From: an uncultured Chitinophagales bacterium | Lineage (GTDB): Bacteria > Bacteroidota > Bacteroidia > Chitinophagales > Chitinophagaceae | Assembly (NCBI GenBank): GCA_946886475.1 | Contig: CAMPIQ010000038.1 | Location: 1 to 25,733, forward strand | Direction of reading: 5' to 3' | DNA length: 25,733 bases | In this document: positions 16,357 through 25,344 of the stretch, in pieces | How positions within the stretch are numbered: position 1 is the first letter of the stretch | How the letters are laid out: each line of letters opens with the position of its first letter | The notes under the pieces: model-generated | What the model was told of the DNA's origin: nothing | Seen by the model: the letters and a program-made list of their open reading frames with translations, nothing else | The model's database searches: none | Translations under genes and position numbers: made by a program

Positions 16357-18581
16357 GATAACTGGTAATTCCTGGACGCTACAGGATTTATAAACCTCTG
16401 AAGGAAAGGAAATACTTCGCGTTGCGATAAGATGGTATATTGAGCAGATGTATTAGCCCTGCCAATTTTAATGGTATGCGCTTTATCCCTGAGTGCCCGG
16501 AACATATCTTCATCGGTTGCGTCATCTCCAATGCAAAGTATAAAATCAGGATTTATATAACCAAGCATGCTTGTTGCTGCCGCACCTTTGTCAACTCCTA
16601 CCATTCTTACTTCTAAAACCCTGTTGCCATCCACCACCTGTAAAGCAGTATTAGCCGTTAATTGTAATAAATTATTCCGCAATTCTCTTGAGCGCATAAA
16701 TCCGAGTTCTGTATTGGTATTCCTGTAATGCCAGGCAAGTGTACTTTTCTTTTCTTCTATGAAAGACCCCGCGCACCTGTCTACAAATAATTGCATAAGC
16801 GGACGAACCTGTTCTTTCCATTCAGTATTTACTGAAACAAGTTCCTTCCAGGTCTCGCCTTTGTATTTTACACAGGCTCCATGTTCAGCTATCATATTCA
16901 TAGGCAGGTTGCCAAGCCATTTTTCAAGAGTGTCTGCATCTCTGCCACTGATGATCACCAGTTCATTGGAAGGGTCGTTGGTAAGCTGGGTCAGTAATTG
17001 TATCAGTTCTTCGCTGGGTGCTGCCATGGATGGTAGTTTCTGGTAAGGAGCCAGTGTTCCATCGTAGTCCAGGAGAATACATCTTTTAGCTGCATTTTCA
17101 AATTCGTTTACCATTTGCCTGGCATGTTCTTCTTTTAAAATATTCACTTTTAAAATCTCCTGGTCTTTTTTTGTTATGATCAGCTGGTCAAGAAAATCGT
17201 TTACCCACTTAAGTACGTTGTACTCTGCAATTCGTCTTTGCATATACGATAACCTTGAACGTTGTTCCACCAGCGGCATGGTTAACGCGGAATAAATGGC
17301 GTTGGCCACTTCATCTGTATCTGTTGGATTCACCAGAACCGCTTCATTCAATTCACTTGCAGCGCCGGTAAGTTCACTCAAAATAAGCACGCCTTTGTCA
17401 ATGCAACTGGCTATATATTCTTTAGCAACAAGATTCATTCCATCACGCAATGGAGTGATCAACGCAATATCTGCTGTTTGATATAATGCACAAAGCTCTT
17501 CGAAACTTAAATGATTGTACCGGTAGATCACCGGTTGCCAGTGCAAGGTAGAAAACATTCCGTTGATCCTGCTGATGCGCTCTTCCACCATTCTTTTTCT
17601 TTCATGGTAAGTTGGAATATTTTCTCTTGAAGGAATAACATTCAATATAAAAATTACTTTTTCCTTTAATTCCGGATGTTTTTCAAGAAATGCCTGATAG
17701 CCTTCAAGCCTGTAATTGAGGCCCTTTGTATAGTCAAGCCTGTCAACTGAAAAAATAATTTTCTGGCCCATGAATTTTTCTTCCAGTGTGGTAGCTATAC
17801 CAACTACTTCTTCATCTATGCAGGCCTGCCTGAATTTCTGGTAGTCTATGCCAATCGGAAACTGGTCTGCCTTTACTACCCTGTTGCCATAAAAAATTGA
17901 ATTGAACTGGCTTTCCACCTGCAGGATCATTTTAGCCGACTGAATAAAATGCTGCACATAATCATGTGTATGAAATCCGATCAGGTCCGAACCCATTATG
18001 CCCTGCATGATCTGTTTTTTCCAGTCAGTGGGCATCATCCTGATTATTTCATAGGAAGGAAATGGTATATGCAGGAAAAAAGCAATCGTTGAATCCGGAA
18101 GAATGCGTCTCAGCATATCAGGCACCAGCATCAGCTGATAATCGTGCACCCATATTACATCACCCGGCTTGTAGATGGATGCGATCTTGTCCGCAAACAG
18201 CTGGTTGATTTTTTTATAGTCTTCGAAATATTCTTTTTTATATTCCACTATTGAAGGAAAATAGTGGAAAAGAGGCCACACAGTAGAATTGGAAAACCCA
18301 TTATAATAATTTACATAGGTATTTTTATCGGGAAAAATGGGTACAATGCTAAAGTCGGTTGGAAGATCTCCGGAATCAACTGCCAGGTCCCAGTCCACAA
18401 CATTCCCATCCATGCTACCTACCCAGATATGCTCAGAATATTGGGATTCTGACTGGCTTTTTTCTAAATAACTCTTGATAGCTGAAACAAGGCCGCCTGA
18501 ACTCTGCCTCACAACAACATTGTCATCATCTCTTTCAATAGCAAACGGCAACCTGTTTGAAATAATTAATAATCTGCTCAT
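16353..18581 (-). CDS. otsAB: Fused trehalose-6-phosphate synthase / trehalose-6-phosphate phosphatase
   Basis: Makes trehalose from UDP-glucose and glucose-6-phosphate in two steps. The GT20 synthase part (about 1-470) shows [10 protein letters not shown], the GGL loop at 29-31, [30 protein letters not shown] (about 277) and [11 protein letters not shown] (about 378). The phosphatase part (about 495-735) is a HAD enzyme with [10 protein letters not shown] (nucleophile Asp505 and Asp507), [15 protein letters not shown] and [12 protein letters not shown]. All catalytic motifs of both parts look intact. I chose the Met at 18581 because [12 protein letters not shown] is the usual beginning; an in-frame ATG at 18599 would add six residues. 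It converges with treS, and the product of this enzyme is the TreS substrate. The GH47 gene lies upstream on the same strand, with a hairpin between them. Confidence 0.95.
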   Translation of the reverse strand: MSRLLIISNRLPFAIERDDDNVVVRQSSGGLVSAIKSYLEKSQSESQYSEHIWVGSMDGNVVDWDLAVDSGDLPTDFSIVPIFPDKNTYVNYYNGFSNSTVWPLFHYFPSIVEYKKEYFEDYKKINQLFADKIASIYKPGDVIWVHDYQLMLVPDMLRRILPDSTIAFFLHIPFPSYEIIRMMPTDWKKQIMQGIMGSDLIGFHTHDYVQHFIQSAKMILQVESQFNSIFYGNRVVKADQFPIGIDYQKFRQACIDEEVVGIATTLEEKFMGQKIIFSVDRLDYTKGLNYRLEGYQAFLEKHPELKEKVIFILNVIPSRENIPTYHERKRMVEERISRINGMFSTLHWQPVIYRYNHLSFEELCALYQTADIALITPLRDGMNLVAKEYIASCIDKGVLILSELTGAASELNEAVLVNPTDTDEVANAIYSALTMPLVEQRSRLSYMQRRIAEYNVLKWVNDFLDQLIITKKDQEILKVNILKEEHARQMVNEFENAAKRCILLDYDGTLAPYQKLPSMAAPSEELIQLLTQLTNDPSNELVIISGRDADTLEKWLGNLPMNMIAEHGACVKYKGETWKELVSVNTEWKEQVRPLMQLFVDRCAGSFIEEKKSTLAWHYRNTNTELGFMRSRELRNNLLQLTANTALQVVDGNRVLEVRMVGVDKGAAATSMLGYINPDFILCIGDDATDEDMFRALRDKAHTIKIGRANTSAQYTILSQREVFPFLQRFINPVASRNYQLS

Positions 18582-18609
18582 ATTACGGTTTAGTCCCATT
18601 TATTTATCC

Positions 18610-18617
18610 AAAAATTA
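18610..18617 (-). promoter_or_regulatory. Possible -7 promoter element for otsAB
   Basis: Reads TAATTTTT on the minus strand, one mismatch from TAnnTTTG, with an overlapping TAATTTTTG that has the wrong spacer length. Placed 28-36 bases before the preferred ATG. Weak. Confidence 0.25.
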
Positions 18618-18711
18618 GACCACCATAAGGCATTTTAAGATTCTAATCAGATTTTAAGCATGAGATTAAAATTGTAAAAAAGATAGAGGAGTTGAATTAA
18701 GAACGGGGATC

Positions 18712-18750
18712 GAAGAGTGATGAATGAAAGGTGTTCATTCATCACTCTTC
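18712..18750 (-). repeat. Perfect 17-bp inverted repeat (hairpin) spanning the GH47 stop codon
   Basis: Arms at 18712-18728 and 18734-18750 are exact reverse complements with a 5-base loop. The GH47 stop codon (18735-18737) and its last three codons lie in one arm. On the minus strand no U-run follows the stem, so it is not a textbook intrinsic terminator. It could slow RNA decay, serve as a processing site between GH47 and otsAB, terminate with help, or be a short palindromic repeat-type element. Confidence 0.85.
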
Positions 18751-20114
18751 CTGTTCTTCCTGTTTGGAATTTTAAAGGGATGCGCTTCAGTATTTAAAAT
18801 ATGCTTATCCAGGTCAAGCGCTTCCCCGGAAGAAAATAAGAGGTAGGCATATTTAAGTGTTTCTGCAAGGAAAAAACTTTGCATGGAGTTCATCTTCTCC
18901 AGGGTCAGTACATTTTTTAAAGATGTATACCCTGTTTCATGCCTGCAATGTTTATTAATATCATCCAACATTTTCTTCCCCATCCACAGGTATTGCGGAT
19001 CTTTTGTAAACCGGTACAAATAGAAACAGCTCTCAATATTTTCCGGACGCAGTATGTAAGCGCTATGCAGCACCTCTCCGGTTTTAAAATTAAATAGTTC
19101 CGGTTCAATATTAAACTGATCCCACATATAGGCATTAGCCTTCTGTACTTCTCTGGCCGTGTTGATGTCTCCCGCATAAGCCAGTAAACCTGCATAAAAA
19201 GCATCCAGTGCGCCATAATGAGGTTTGATCTCTTTTCCGGTGTGCATGTCAACAATTGTCATGAACCAGCCCTGATCCTGTTTGCTCAGTAAATGCTTTC
19301 CGATTGCTGCGTGGTGTACCTCCCATGCATTTTTGAAATCCTTATCCCCAAAAAGTTTCCATGATTTAAAAAGGTATTCGTAATAAGAATCAATATAAGC
19401 TCCTATCTGGCTGGATGTGTTTTTCCATTCTCCGTTCAGCACATTGATCTGTAACCCAACAAGTCCAATCGCACTTCTTCTTTTAAATACTTCCATGCAG
19501 GCTTTTTTGGCAGTTTCATAATACCTGGAATTGCCGGTGATAGTTGTCAACTTACCAAACTCCATCATAAGCGTTCCAATTTCCGCCGGGTTATTTATGC
19601 TGTCTCTTACGGCACCGGTTTGCAGGTGAATATACCGCCAGGGCATTCCGGTTGGTGTGTTGAAAGCCGGCAACATTCTTTCTGCCAGGTCAATGGCAAG
19701 CTGAAGAAACCTTTTATTACCATCCATTTCATATGCGGCTATCAGTCCACCCAGTATCCGTATGGTAACTTCAAAAACCTGTACTTCATTATCAACATCA
19801 AAACCAGGTTGTGAGAGAATGATCTTTTTTGCTTCATCGGCTTCCTTTTTCATACCAAGTAGGATGAATGTATCGTAAGCATCCACGGGCGTCATCATCA
19901 TGGAATGCTTATACCAGTTCTTTCCATTCCTGGTGAGAGGTTGAAGATCGTCATAACCGGCGGCGTATTCCATATAGCCATTCCATGCATGCCTGCATGC
20001 TTCTATCACCTTTTCCTGCATTTCTTTTTTAAGTGAAACCGAAAAATCATTTTTGTTTTGGGCCGATGAAATGAAAGTGGAATAAACCAGGATGATGGCT
20101 AACAGTGTTCTCAT
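18735..20114 (-). CDS. Secreted GH47-family alpha-1,2-mannosidase-like protein
   Basis: The 459-residue protein has a signal peptide (about 1-19, ending ISSAQ) and a single (alpha/alpha)7-barrel-type domain of glycoside hydrolase family 47, whose known members remove alpha-1,2-linked mannose with inversion and need calcium. Family landmarks are AWNGYMEYAAGYDDLQPL (about 43-60), VDAYDTFILLGM, VFEVTIRILGG, AFNTPTGMPW, IDSYYEYLFKSW, LRPENIES and LNTEAHP. The expected acidic residues are present: Glu115, Asp242 and Glu358, plus Thr442 for calcium. GH47 is mostly eukaryotic but has bacterial members. Likely periplasmic or surface-located; the glycan target is unknown. No other glycan-degrading gene is adjacent. 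A near-match promoter, TATTTTTA, lies at 20131-20138 on the minus strand. Confidence 0.88.
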   Translation of the reverse strand: MRTLLAIILVYSTFISSAQNKNDFSVSLKKEMQEKVIEACRHAWNGYMEYAAGYDDLQPLTRNGKNWYKHSMMMTPVDAYDTFILLGMKKEADEAKKIILSQPGFDVDNEVQVFEVTIRILGGLIAAYEMDGNKRFLQLAIDLAERMLPAFNTPTGMPWRYIHLQTGAVRDSINNPAEIGTLMMEFGKLTTITGNSRYYETAKKACMEVFKRRSAIGLVGLQINVLNGEWKNTSSQIGAYIDSYYEYLFKSWKLFGDKDFKNAWEVHHAAIGKHLLSKQDQGWFMTIVDMHTGKEIKPHYGALDAFYAGLLAYAGDINTAREVQKANAYMWDQFNIEPELFNFKTGEVLHSAYILRPENIESCFYLYRFTKDPQYLWMGKKMLDDINKHCRHETGYTSLKNVLTLEKMNSMQSFFLAETLKYAYLLFSSGEALDLDKHILNTEAHPFKIPNRKNRKSDE

Positions 20115-20165
20115 GTTATCTATTTGCAGCTAAAAATATGTTATCGGTTGAAACAGGCAATAAAA

Positions 20166-20191
20166 AAACCGTCCTGAAGTCAGGACGGTTT
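20166..20191 (-). terminator. Rho-independent terminator of the lipoprotein gene
   Basis: Arms AAACCGTCCTGA (20166-20177) and TCAGGACGGTTT (20180-20191) pair to give an 11-bp stem with a small loop. On the minus strand the stem is followed by a run of T residues, complementary to the A tract at 20162-20168. It lies 17 bases past the stop of the minus-strand lipoprotein gene, so it should end that transcript before GH47. Confidence 0.88.
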
Positions 20192-20207
20192 CTAAACTAA
20201 AAATATT

Positions 20208-21134
20208 TTAATAAGGAAGTATCACATCATGCGTATTTCCATTAGGACCGGTCCAGTTTAATTTATAATAATAATTTCCGGCACCCGGACAGGCTGTTGG
20301 GTTACCTGCTGAATCTAAACCGAAAGTGACTGTAGCTGTAGCAAATCCCTGGTGCGTCACCTGACCGCTGGTTAAACGCAGTAAACAATCCTGGCGAAAT
20401 ACAAGCGGCTGGCTGATGGAAGTAGTAAATGAATTACCAAATCGATTGGTACCCCATTCGGCAATCTGTGTATTATTGCCATCTGTGTGTGTACCGGTTA
20501 TTGTCAATACCACACCATTATTGTAGGTATATGTTCTTTTTCTTGAAACCTGCCATGTGCGTTGTGTATTATCTCCAAAACTGATGGAAAGGTTTCCGGA
20601 AGTTTTATGTATGATCTGGTTAAGATTTGGCAACTGAATTAATAACCCACCTGTTTCATTGGTGATAGTATGCGTACCATTAATGGTTATGCTCTTGTTA
20701 TCACTTAGTCTTTTGATCTTAAGGTTGTGAATGGTGATGGTGAGAACGGCTCCGGGATTTTTCCAACGCATACCCGCAGGCATGGAAAGAGTAACGGTGC
20801 CGGTACGGTGATGCGTACTAAAGCAATTGTTCCCATTGTAGGTAATTGTGATGGTTCTTGGGTTGGAAGTAGTATCGGAAACAGCAACGGCACCACAAAT
20901 ATTGGTCATATCCTGCTGCCCCATCATTTTACCACTGAAACTTGCATCGTTTTCGAGTGCAATATTGGCTTCATTTACCAGGGCGTCCATTTCATTTGAT
21001 ACATAATTCTGATCTTCTGAATGGGTGGCTATTTCATTTTCCTGATCTTTCGGAGTGTCTTCCTTTTTACAGGCCGTAAAACAAATCAGAACGGTTAATA
21101 CTAAAAGAGGGAGACGGCGGAAATTCATTTGCAT
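20208..21134 (-). CDS. Lipoprotein of unknown function
   Basis: From the chosen Met (MQMNFRR) the product has 308 residues. A hydrophobic leader ends in FTAC with Cys22 as the lipidation site, followed by KKED and an acidic, flexible stretch (about 23-75). The rest is Thr/Asn/Gly-rich with alternating hydrophobic residues, which suggests beta structure. Motif-like stretches include TITYNGNNC and the C-terminal YYYKLNWTGPNG; I do not recognise a family. The longest frame starts at 21179, but the extra 15 residues would put a polar extension before the lipoprotein leader. An ATG at 21128 is also possible. It appears monocistronic, with its own terminator at 20166-20191 and a weak promoter candidate (TATTATTG) at 21230-21237. 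Confidence 0.78.
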   Translation of the reverse strand: MQMNFRRLPLLVLTVLICFTACKKEDTPKDQENEIATHSEDQNYVSNEMDALVNEANIALENDASFSGKMMGQQDMTNICGAVAVSDTTSNPRTITITYNGNNCFSTHHRTGTVTLSMPAGMRWKNPGAVLTITIHNLKIKRLSDNKSITINGTHTITNETGGLLIQLPNLNQIIHKTSGNLSISFGDNTQRTWQVSRKRTYTYNNGVVLTITGTHTDGNNTQIAEWGTNRFGNSFTTSISQPLVFRQDCLLRLTSGQVTHQGFATATVTFGLDSAGNPTACPGAGNYYYKLNWTGPNGNTHDVILPY

Positions 21135-21485
21135 AGGGTTTTGTTTTTTGTTGATGAGTGATAGACTTAAACTCACCATACGGGTTTAACGGATATTGTT
21201 TGTTTATTTTTTAATAAATAGATACAGCACAATAATACTATGTAAAAACAATGTTTGCAATCCCCTCCAATTACTTACTTAATTGTTTGAGTTACAAAGC
21301 TGAAGATATCACTGGTTTAAGGTATATGCCGCAAAATCAAATAAGCGCCCCCCGGATCTTTGCAACTACAACCAGGTTCTTACCGTATATATACCGGATA
21401 AACGGCGCTGGTGAGGTTTTATTCATGAATAAAATCCGGCTCAGGTTAACGCTTAAATCCATTAACTTTAAGATAAAGCGGAACG
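21135..21485. other. Divergent intergenic region with candidate promoters
   Basis: This is about 350 bases between a minus-strand lipoprotein and a plus-strand secreted protein. On the minus strand TATTATTG (21230-21237) and on the plus strand GATCTTTG (21355-21362) each differ from TAnnTTTG at one base. A self-complementary GTATATATAC sits at 21385-21394 in the presumed leader of the plus-strand gene. An overlapping plus-strand ORF (21251-21580) has no recognisable content. No RNA gene or repeat was seen. Confidence 0.5.
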
Positions 21486-23441
21486 GTGCACAAAATCAGG
21501 ATCATTTTAAGCCATCAGCCGGGATTTTACCGGTATCCTGTGATACTTATGTGCTTTTTACATGCTGTTGTTTCTGTTGAGGCTCAATGTCCTACTAACA
21601 TTGATTTTGAGCAGGGAAATTTTGCAAACTGGATGTGCTATACTGGCCATACAGCAACCATTGGCGCTGAAAATGCAATTAACCTCAGTCCCTCAGGGCC
21701 GGTTCAGGAAAGACACACCATGTATAACGCCAACTCCGGAATGGTTGATCCATATGGCGGATTTCCTGTGAACTGTCCTAACGGTAGCGGTCATTCGATA
21801 CGGCTTGGCAATGATCAGGGTGGTGGTGAGGCGGAAGGTATCTCTTACCAGTTCAATATTCCACCGGGGCAGGATGTTTATTCCCTCATTTATCATTATG
21901 CAGTGGTTTTTCAGGATCCCACGCACGAAATATTCCAGCAACCCAGAATGGTGGTGGAGATCATGAACATGACTGATAATGTTTTGATAGATTGTTCTTC
22001 ATTTACTTTTATTCCCTTTGGTTCCATCCTTCCTGGTTTTTACCTGTCGCCATTGGCTGGCGATGATGGTACGCCCGTGTGGTGTAAGGACTGGTCGGCA
22101 GTTACCATTAATTTAAACGGGCATGCCGGAAAAACCATACGCCTGCTTTTTAAAACTGCTGATTGTACGTTCAGGCGCCATTTCGGATATGCATACATTG
22201 ACGTAAATACAGAATGCAGTGATGAATTTGTGGGAGCTACTTATTGTCCCGGCGATACCTCAGTTAAAATAACAGCACCTTATGGTTATCAGAATTATAC
22301 CTGGTTCAATAATAATTTCAGCCAGACGATAGGCAATCAGCAGAATATTGTATTTACACCGCCTCCTCCCTCCGGTACCACTATTGCAGTTGAAGTAACC
22401 CCTTATAGTGGCTATGGATGTCTCGATACTTTGTATGCCCGGCTAATAGACACGCTCACATTGAGGGCCAATGCAGGACTGGATACCCTGTATTGTGGAA
22501 TCGATCCTGTATTAATAGGCAGCAATGCAAAACCCGGACTTGTTTATAGCTGGAGCCCCGCAGTTGGTTTGAGTGATCCTTATGTTTCAAATCCATCAGC
22601 CAGTCCGGATCTAACTACTGATTATGTATTAACAGTAAGAAGCGGCGGAGGAGGGTGCGTTGATACAGATACCGTAGTGGTTCATTCTGCTTCTCTCATT
22701 GACTCTATTCAACTGATAGGAAAAGCAGCATATTGTATTGACAATAATGACAGCGCCGTTTTGAAGGTTAGTCCGGCAGATAGTATTCAATGGTACAGGG
22801 ATGGTATAGCCATTCATAATGAGCATGATTTAATATTCAGGGTAAATCAAAGCGGATCTTATCACGCCCAGTTATTCAGTAACCTGGGTTGCAGGGTCAG
22901 TACTAAACCGGAAGTGATATTCATAGATAAACCAGTACCTGGAATTAATTATCCTGTTGAATATGCCGTTATAGATATGCCTTATGGATTAAAAGCAAGG
23001 CAAATTGGTATCAGTTGTATCTGGGATCCGGGCATATTTTTGAATGATATAAATAAGTATACTCCGGTATTCAATGGTTCTTCAGACAGGCTATATACCA
23101 TCAGGCTTACTACAACATCTGGTTGTGTTACGGTAGATACCCAGATGGTGAAAACAGTTAAACATTCCGATATCTATGTTCCCACAGCATTTAGTCCGAA
23201 TGAAGATGGCCTGAACGACATTTTGAGACCAACATTGATGGGAATGAAAGACCTGCATTTCTTCAGGGTATTCAATCGCTGGGGACAGCTTTTATATGAA
23301 ACAAGGTCCGTGAGGATGGGTTGGAATGGAAGGCTCAATGGAATTCCCCAGAACACCCAGACTGTGGTTTGGGTAGCCCGTGGTGTTGGTGTGGATGGAA
23401 AAATACATACCAGGAAAGGAACATCCATCCTGGTAAGATAA
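21486..23441 (+). CDS. Type IX-secreted protein with gliding-motility-associated C-terminal domain
   Basis: A 651-residue secreted protein. The N-terminal leader has a hydrophobic stretch ending VVSVEAQ (about 18-34). The first domain (about 35-245) starts CPTNIDFEQGNFANW and contains GHSIRLGNDQGGGEAEG, a pattern seen in large adhesin-like Bacteroidetes proteins. Ig/PKD-like modules follow, including a typical WSPAVGLSDPYVSNP segment. Residues about 560-651 form the type B sorting domain (CHU_C/TIGR04131 type): VPTAFSPNEDGLNDILRP, then VFNRWGQLLYET and GWNG. Such proteins cross the outer membrane by the type IX system and stay attached or are released. The only upstream start in frame is GTG at 21486, because TAA lies 12 bases before it. 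No enzyme motif is visible; its role is unknown. It converges with hutU, with a 7-base gap between stops. Confidence 0.87.
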   Translation: MHKIRIILSHQPGFYRYPVILMCFLHAVVSVEAQCPTNIDFEQGNFANWMCYTGHTATIGAENAINLSPSGPVQERHTMYNANSGMVDPYGGFPVNCPNGSGHSIRLGNDQGGGEAEGISYQFNIPPGQDVYSLIYHYAVVFQDPTHEIFQQPRMVVEIMNMTDNVLIDCSSFTFIPFGSILPGFYLSPLAGDDGTPVWCKDWSAVTINLNGHAGKTIRLLFKTADCTFRRHFGYAYIDVNTECSDEFVGATYCPGDTSVKITAPYGYQNYTWFNNNFSQTIGNQQNIVFTPPPPSGTTIAVEVTPYSGYGCLDTLYARLIDTLTLRANAGLDTLYCGIDPVLIGSNAKPGLVYSWSPAVGLSDPYVSNPSASPDLTTDYVLTVRSGGGGCVDTDTVVVHSASLIDSIQLIGKAAYCIDNNDSAVLKVSPADSIQWYRDGIAIHNEHDLIFRVNQSGSYHAQLFSNLGCRVSTKPEVIFIDKPVPGINYPVEYAVIDMPYGLKARQIGISCIWDPGIFLNDINKYTPVFNGSSDRLYTIRLTTTSGCVTVDTQMVKTVKHSDIYVPTAFSPNEDGLNDILRPTLMGMKDLHFFRVFNRWGQLLYETRSVRMGWNGRLNGIPQNTQTVVWVARGVGVDGKIHTRKGTSILVR

Positions 23442-23448
23442 TGCCACT

Positions 23449-25161
23449 TTATTTTTTTATTTTATTTTCTAAATTGAGATCAAACTTTTCCGCTGTTTCT
23501 TTTGCCAGCTGATATCCTGCATCTGCATGCCTGATCACACCCATTCCAGGATCATTTCTTAATACTCTTGATAATCTTGATCCGGCTTCGTCCGATCCAT
23601 CCGCAACAATTACCATTCCGGCATGAATGCTATATCCCATTCCTACTCCACCTCCATGATGAAGACTCACCCAGCTTGCGCCTCCTGCAGTATTTACCAG
23701 CGCATTCAGAATGGGCCAGTCGGCTATGGCATCACTTCCATCCAACATGGATTCTGTTTCCCTGTTAGGCGAAGCCACTGAACCGGTATCAAGGTGATCG
23801 CGTCCTATAACAATCGGTGCTTTTACTTTTCCATTTCTTACAAGTTCATTGAAGGCAAGTCCTGCTATTTCTCTTTCACCCTGTCCAAGCCAGCAGATCC
23901 TAGCAGGCAATCCCTGGAAGGCAATTCTTTTTTTAGCAAGTTGTAACCAACGCTGAAGCGATCTGTTTTGTGGAAACATATTAGTGATCAATTCATCGGT
24001 TACGGCAATATCAGCCGGGTCTCCACTTAAAGCCGCCCACCTGAACGGACCTTTACCTTCACAAAAAAGTGGCCTGATATAGGCAGGAACAAATCCCGGA
24101 AAATCAAATGGCGAATGGTTACCGGAAAATGGTTTGCTGGTTCGCTGTTGAAATTCCTGAGCCCTTGCTCTTATATTGTTTCCATAATCAAAAGTGATGG
24201 CTCCTTTATCCATCAATTGGAGCATAAGATTTACATGATGAAACATGGAATTGTATGCATATTCAATATATGCAGCAGGATCCTGTTCACGCAACACCTT
24301 TGCATGTTCATATGTGATCTCATGTGGCCAGTATCCAATAAGCGGGTCGTGAGCTGATGTCTGATCAGTTAAAGTATCCGGAACGATATTTCTATCTACC
24401 AGTTTTTCCAGCAAATGAACCGCATTGCAAAGTACCCCGATGCTTACGGCTTTTCCCTGTAATTTATATTCCAGCGCCTTGTCTATGGCCTTATCTATAT
24501 CAGTGATCTTCTCATCAAGATATTTTGTTTCGATCCTCTTATCTATACGCCATTCTTCCACTTCCGCCACCAGCGCTACTCCTTCATTCATTGTAATAGC
24601 CAGTGGTTGTGCCCCACCCATTCCTCCGAGTCCTGCGGTTACATTCAGCGTCCCTTTTAATGAACCTTCAGATTCACCGTCTTTTTTAAAATGTGTGTTG
24701 GCAATGGCTGCATAAGTTTCATATGTTCCCTGCACAATTCCCTGCGATCCGATATAGATCCAGCTTCCTGCCGTCATTTGTCCATACATCATCAACCCTT
24801 TCTTCTCCAGTTCTTCAAAGTGTTTCCAATTGGCCCAGTTAGGAACAAGCTGAGAGTTTGATATCAATATCCTCGGAGCATCCCTGTGTGTTTTGAGAAT
24901 ACCTACCGGCTTCCCACTTTGAATTAAAAGAGACTCGTCATTATCCAGGATCTTCAGCGATGCAATGATGTTGTCCAGCGCTTCAACATTCCTGGCAGCC
25001 TTACCCCTGCCACCGTATACAATGAGTTCATCCGGACGTTCAGCCACTTCAGGGTCAAGGTTGTTCAATAACATTCTCAATGCTGCTTCCTGTATCCATC
25101 CTTTGCAGCTTAATTCAGAACCAGTTGGTGTTTTATATTTAAGAGGATCGTATGTAGACAT
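23449..25161 (-). CDS. hutU: Urocanate hydratase
   Basis: Converts urocanate to 4-imidazolone-5-propionate with tightly bound NAD+, the second step of histidine degradation. From the chosen Met ([10 protein letters not shown]) it has 570 residues, close to the usual 550-560. Family landmarks are [10 protein letters not shown] (49-58), [16 protein letters not shown] (126-141), the NAD-binding [12 protein letters not shown] (177-188), Cys423 in CWLGQGE, and [14 protein letters not shown] near the C-terminus. An upstream ATG at 25230 would add 23 residues not expected for the family, and a promoter-like TATTTTCG at 25177-25184 lies inside that extension. Histidine ammonia-lyase is not adjacent, and the other hut genes are more than 10 kb away on the same strand. 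It is divergent from the CBS-like gene. Confidence 0.95.
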   Translation of the reverse strand: MSTYDPLKYKTPTGSELSCKGWIQEAALRMLLNNLDPEVAERPDELIVYGGRGKAARNVEALDNIIASLKILDNDESLLIQSGKPVGILKTHRDAPRILISNSQLVPNWANWKHFEELEKKGLMMYGQMTAGSWIYIGSQGIVQGTYETYAAIANTHFKKDGESEGSLKGTLNVTAGLGGMGGAQPLAITMNEGVALVAEVEEWRIDKRIETKYLDEKITDIDKAIDKALEYKLQGKAVSIGVLCNAVHLLEKLVDRNIVPDTLTDQTSAHDPLIGYWPHEITYEHAKVLREQDPAAYIEYAYNSMFHHVNLMLQLMDKGAITFDYGNNIRARAQEFQQRTSKPFSGNHSPFDFPGFVPAYIRPLFCEGKGPFRWAALSGDPADIAVTDELITNMFPQNRSLQRWLQLAKKRIAFQGLPARICWLGQGEREIAGLAFNELVRNGKVKAPIVIGRDHLDTGSVASPNRETESMLDGSDAIADWPILNALVNTAGGASWVSLHHGGGVGMGYSIHAGMVIVADGSDEAGSRLSRVLRNDPGMGVIRHADAGYQLAKETAEKFDLNLENKIKK

Positions 25162-25176
25162 GAATACCTTTTGATG

Positions 25177-25184
25177 CGAAAATA
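25177..25184 (-). promoter_or_regulatory. Possible -7 promoter element for hutU
   Basis: Reads TATTTTCG on the minus strand, one mismatch from TAnnTTTG, and would start transcription about 10 bases before the preferred hutU ATG at 25161. Confidence 0.3.
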
Positions 25185-25316
25185 AAGAAAGCTGCCGGCT
25201 ATTGGCCCTGCTTCCGTTTGTAAAACGCAATCCTTTTATGTAAGATGGATTTTAAGAATAAAAATGAAGTCATGCGACTGCCGTACTGATATAGGCCGCG
25301 GCTAATGGCTTTTCAT

Positions 25317-25324
25317 TACTTTTG
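25317..25324 (+). promoter_or_regulatory. Candidate -7 promoter element for the CBS/cysteine synthase gene
   Basis: Reads TACTTTTG, a complete match to TAnnTTTG. The predicted start near 25330 gives a leader of about 15 bases before the ATG at 25345. No clear -33 box was found. Confidence 0.5.
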
Positions 25325-25344
25325 CCCGCAAATAAAAGATTACA

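Noticed and set aside
21251..21580. A 109-codon plus-strand ORF in the divergent intergenic region
   Set aside because: It overlaps the type IX-secreted gene in another frame and its translation shows no signal peptide or domain; treated as a chance ORF.
25231..25344. A SAM or cobalamin riboswitch before the CBS/cysteine synthase gene
   Set aside because: The promoter match lies about 20 bases before the ATG, which leaves no room for a riboswitch, and no conserved riboswitch core was recognised.
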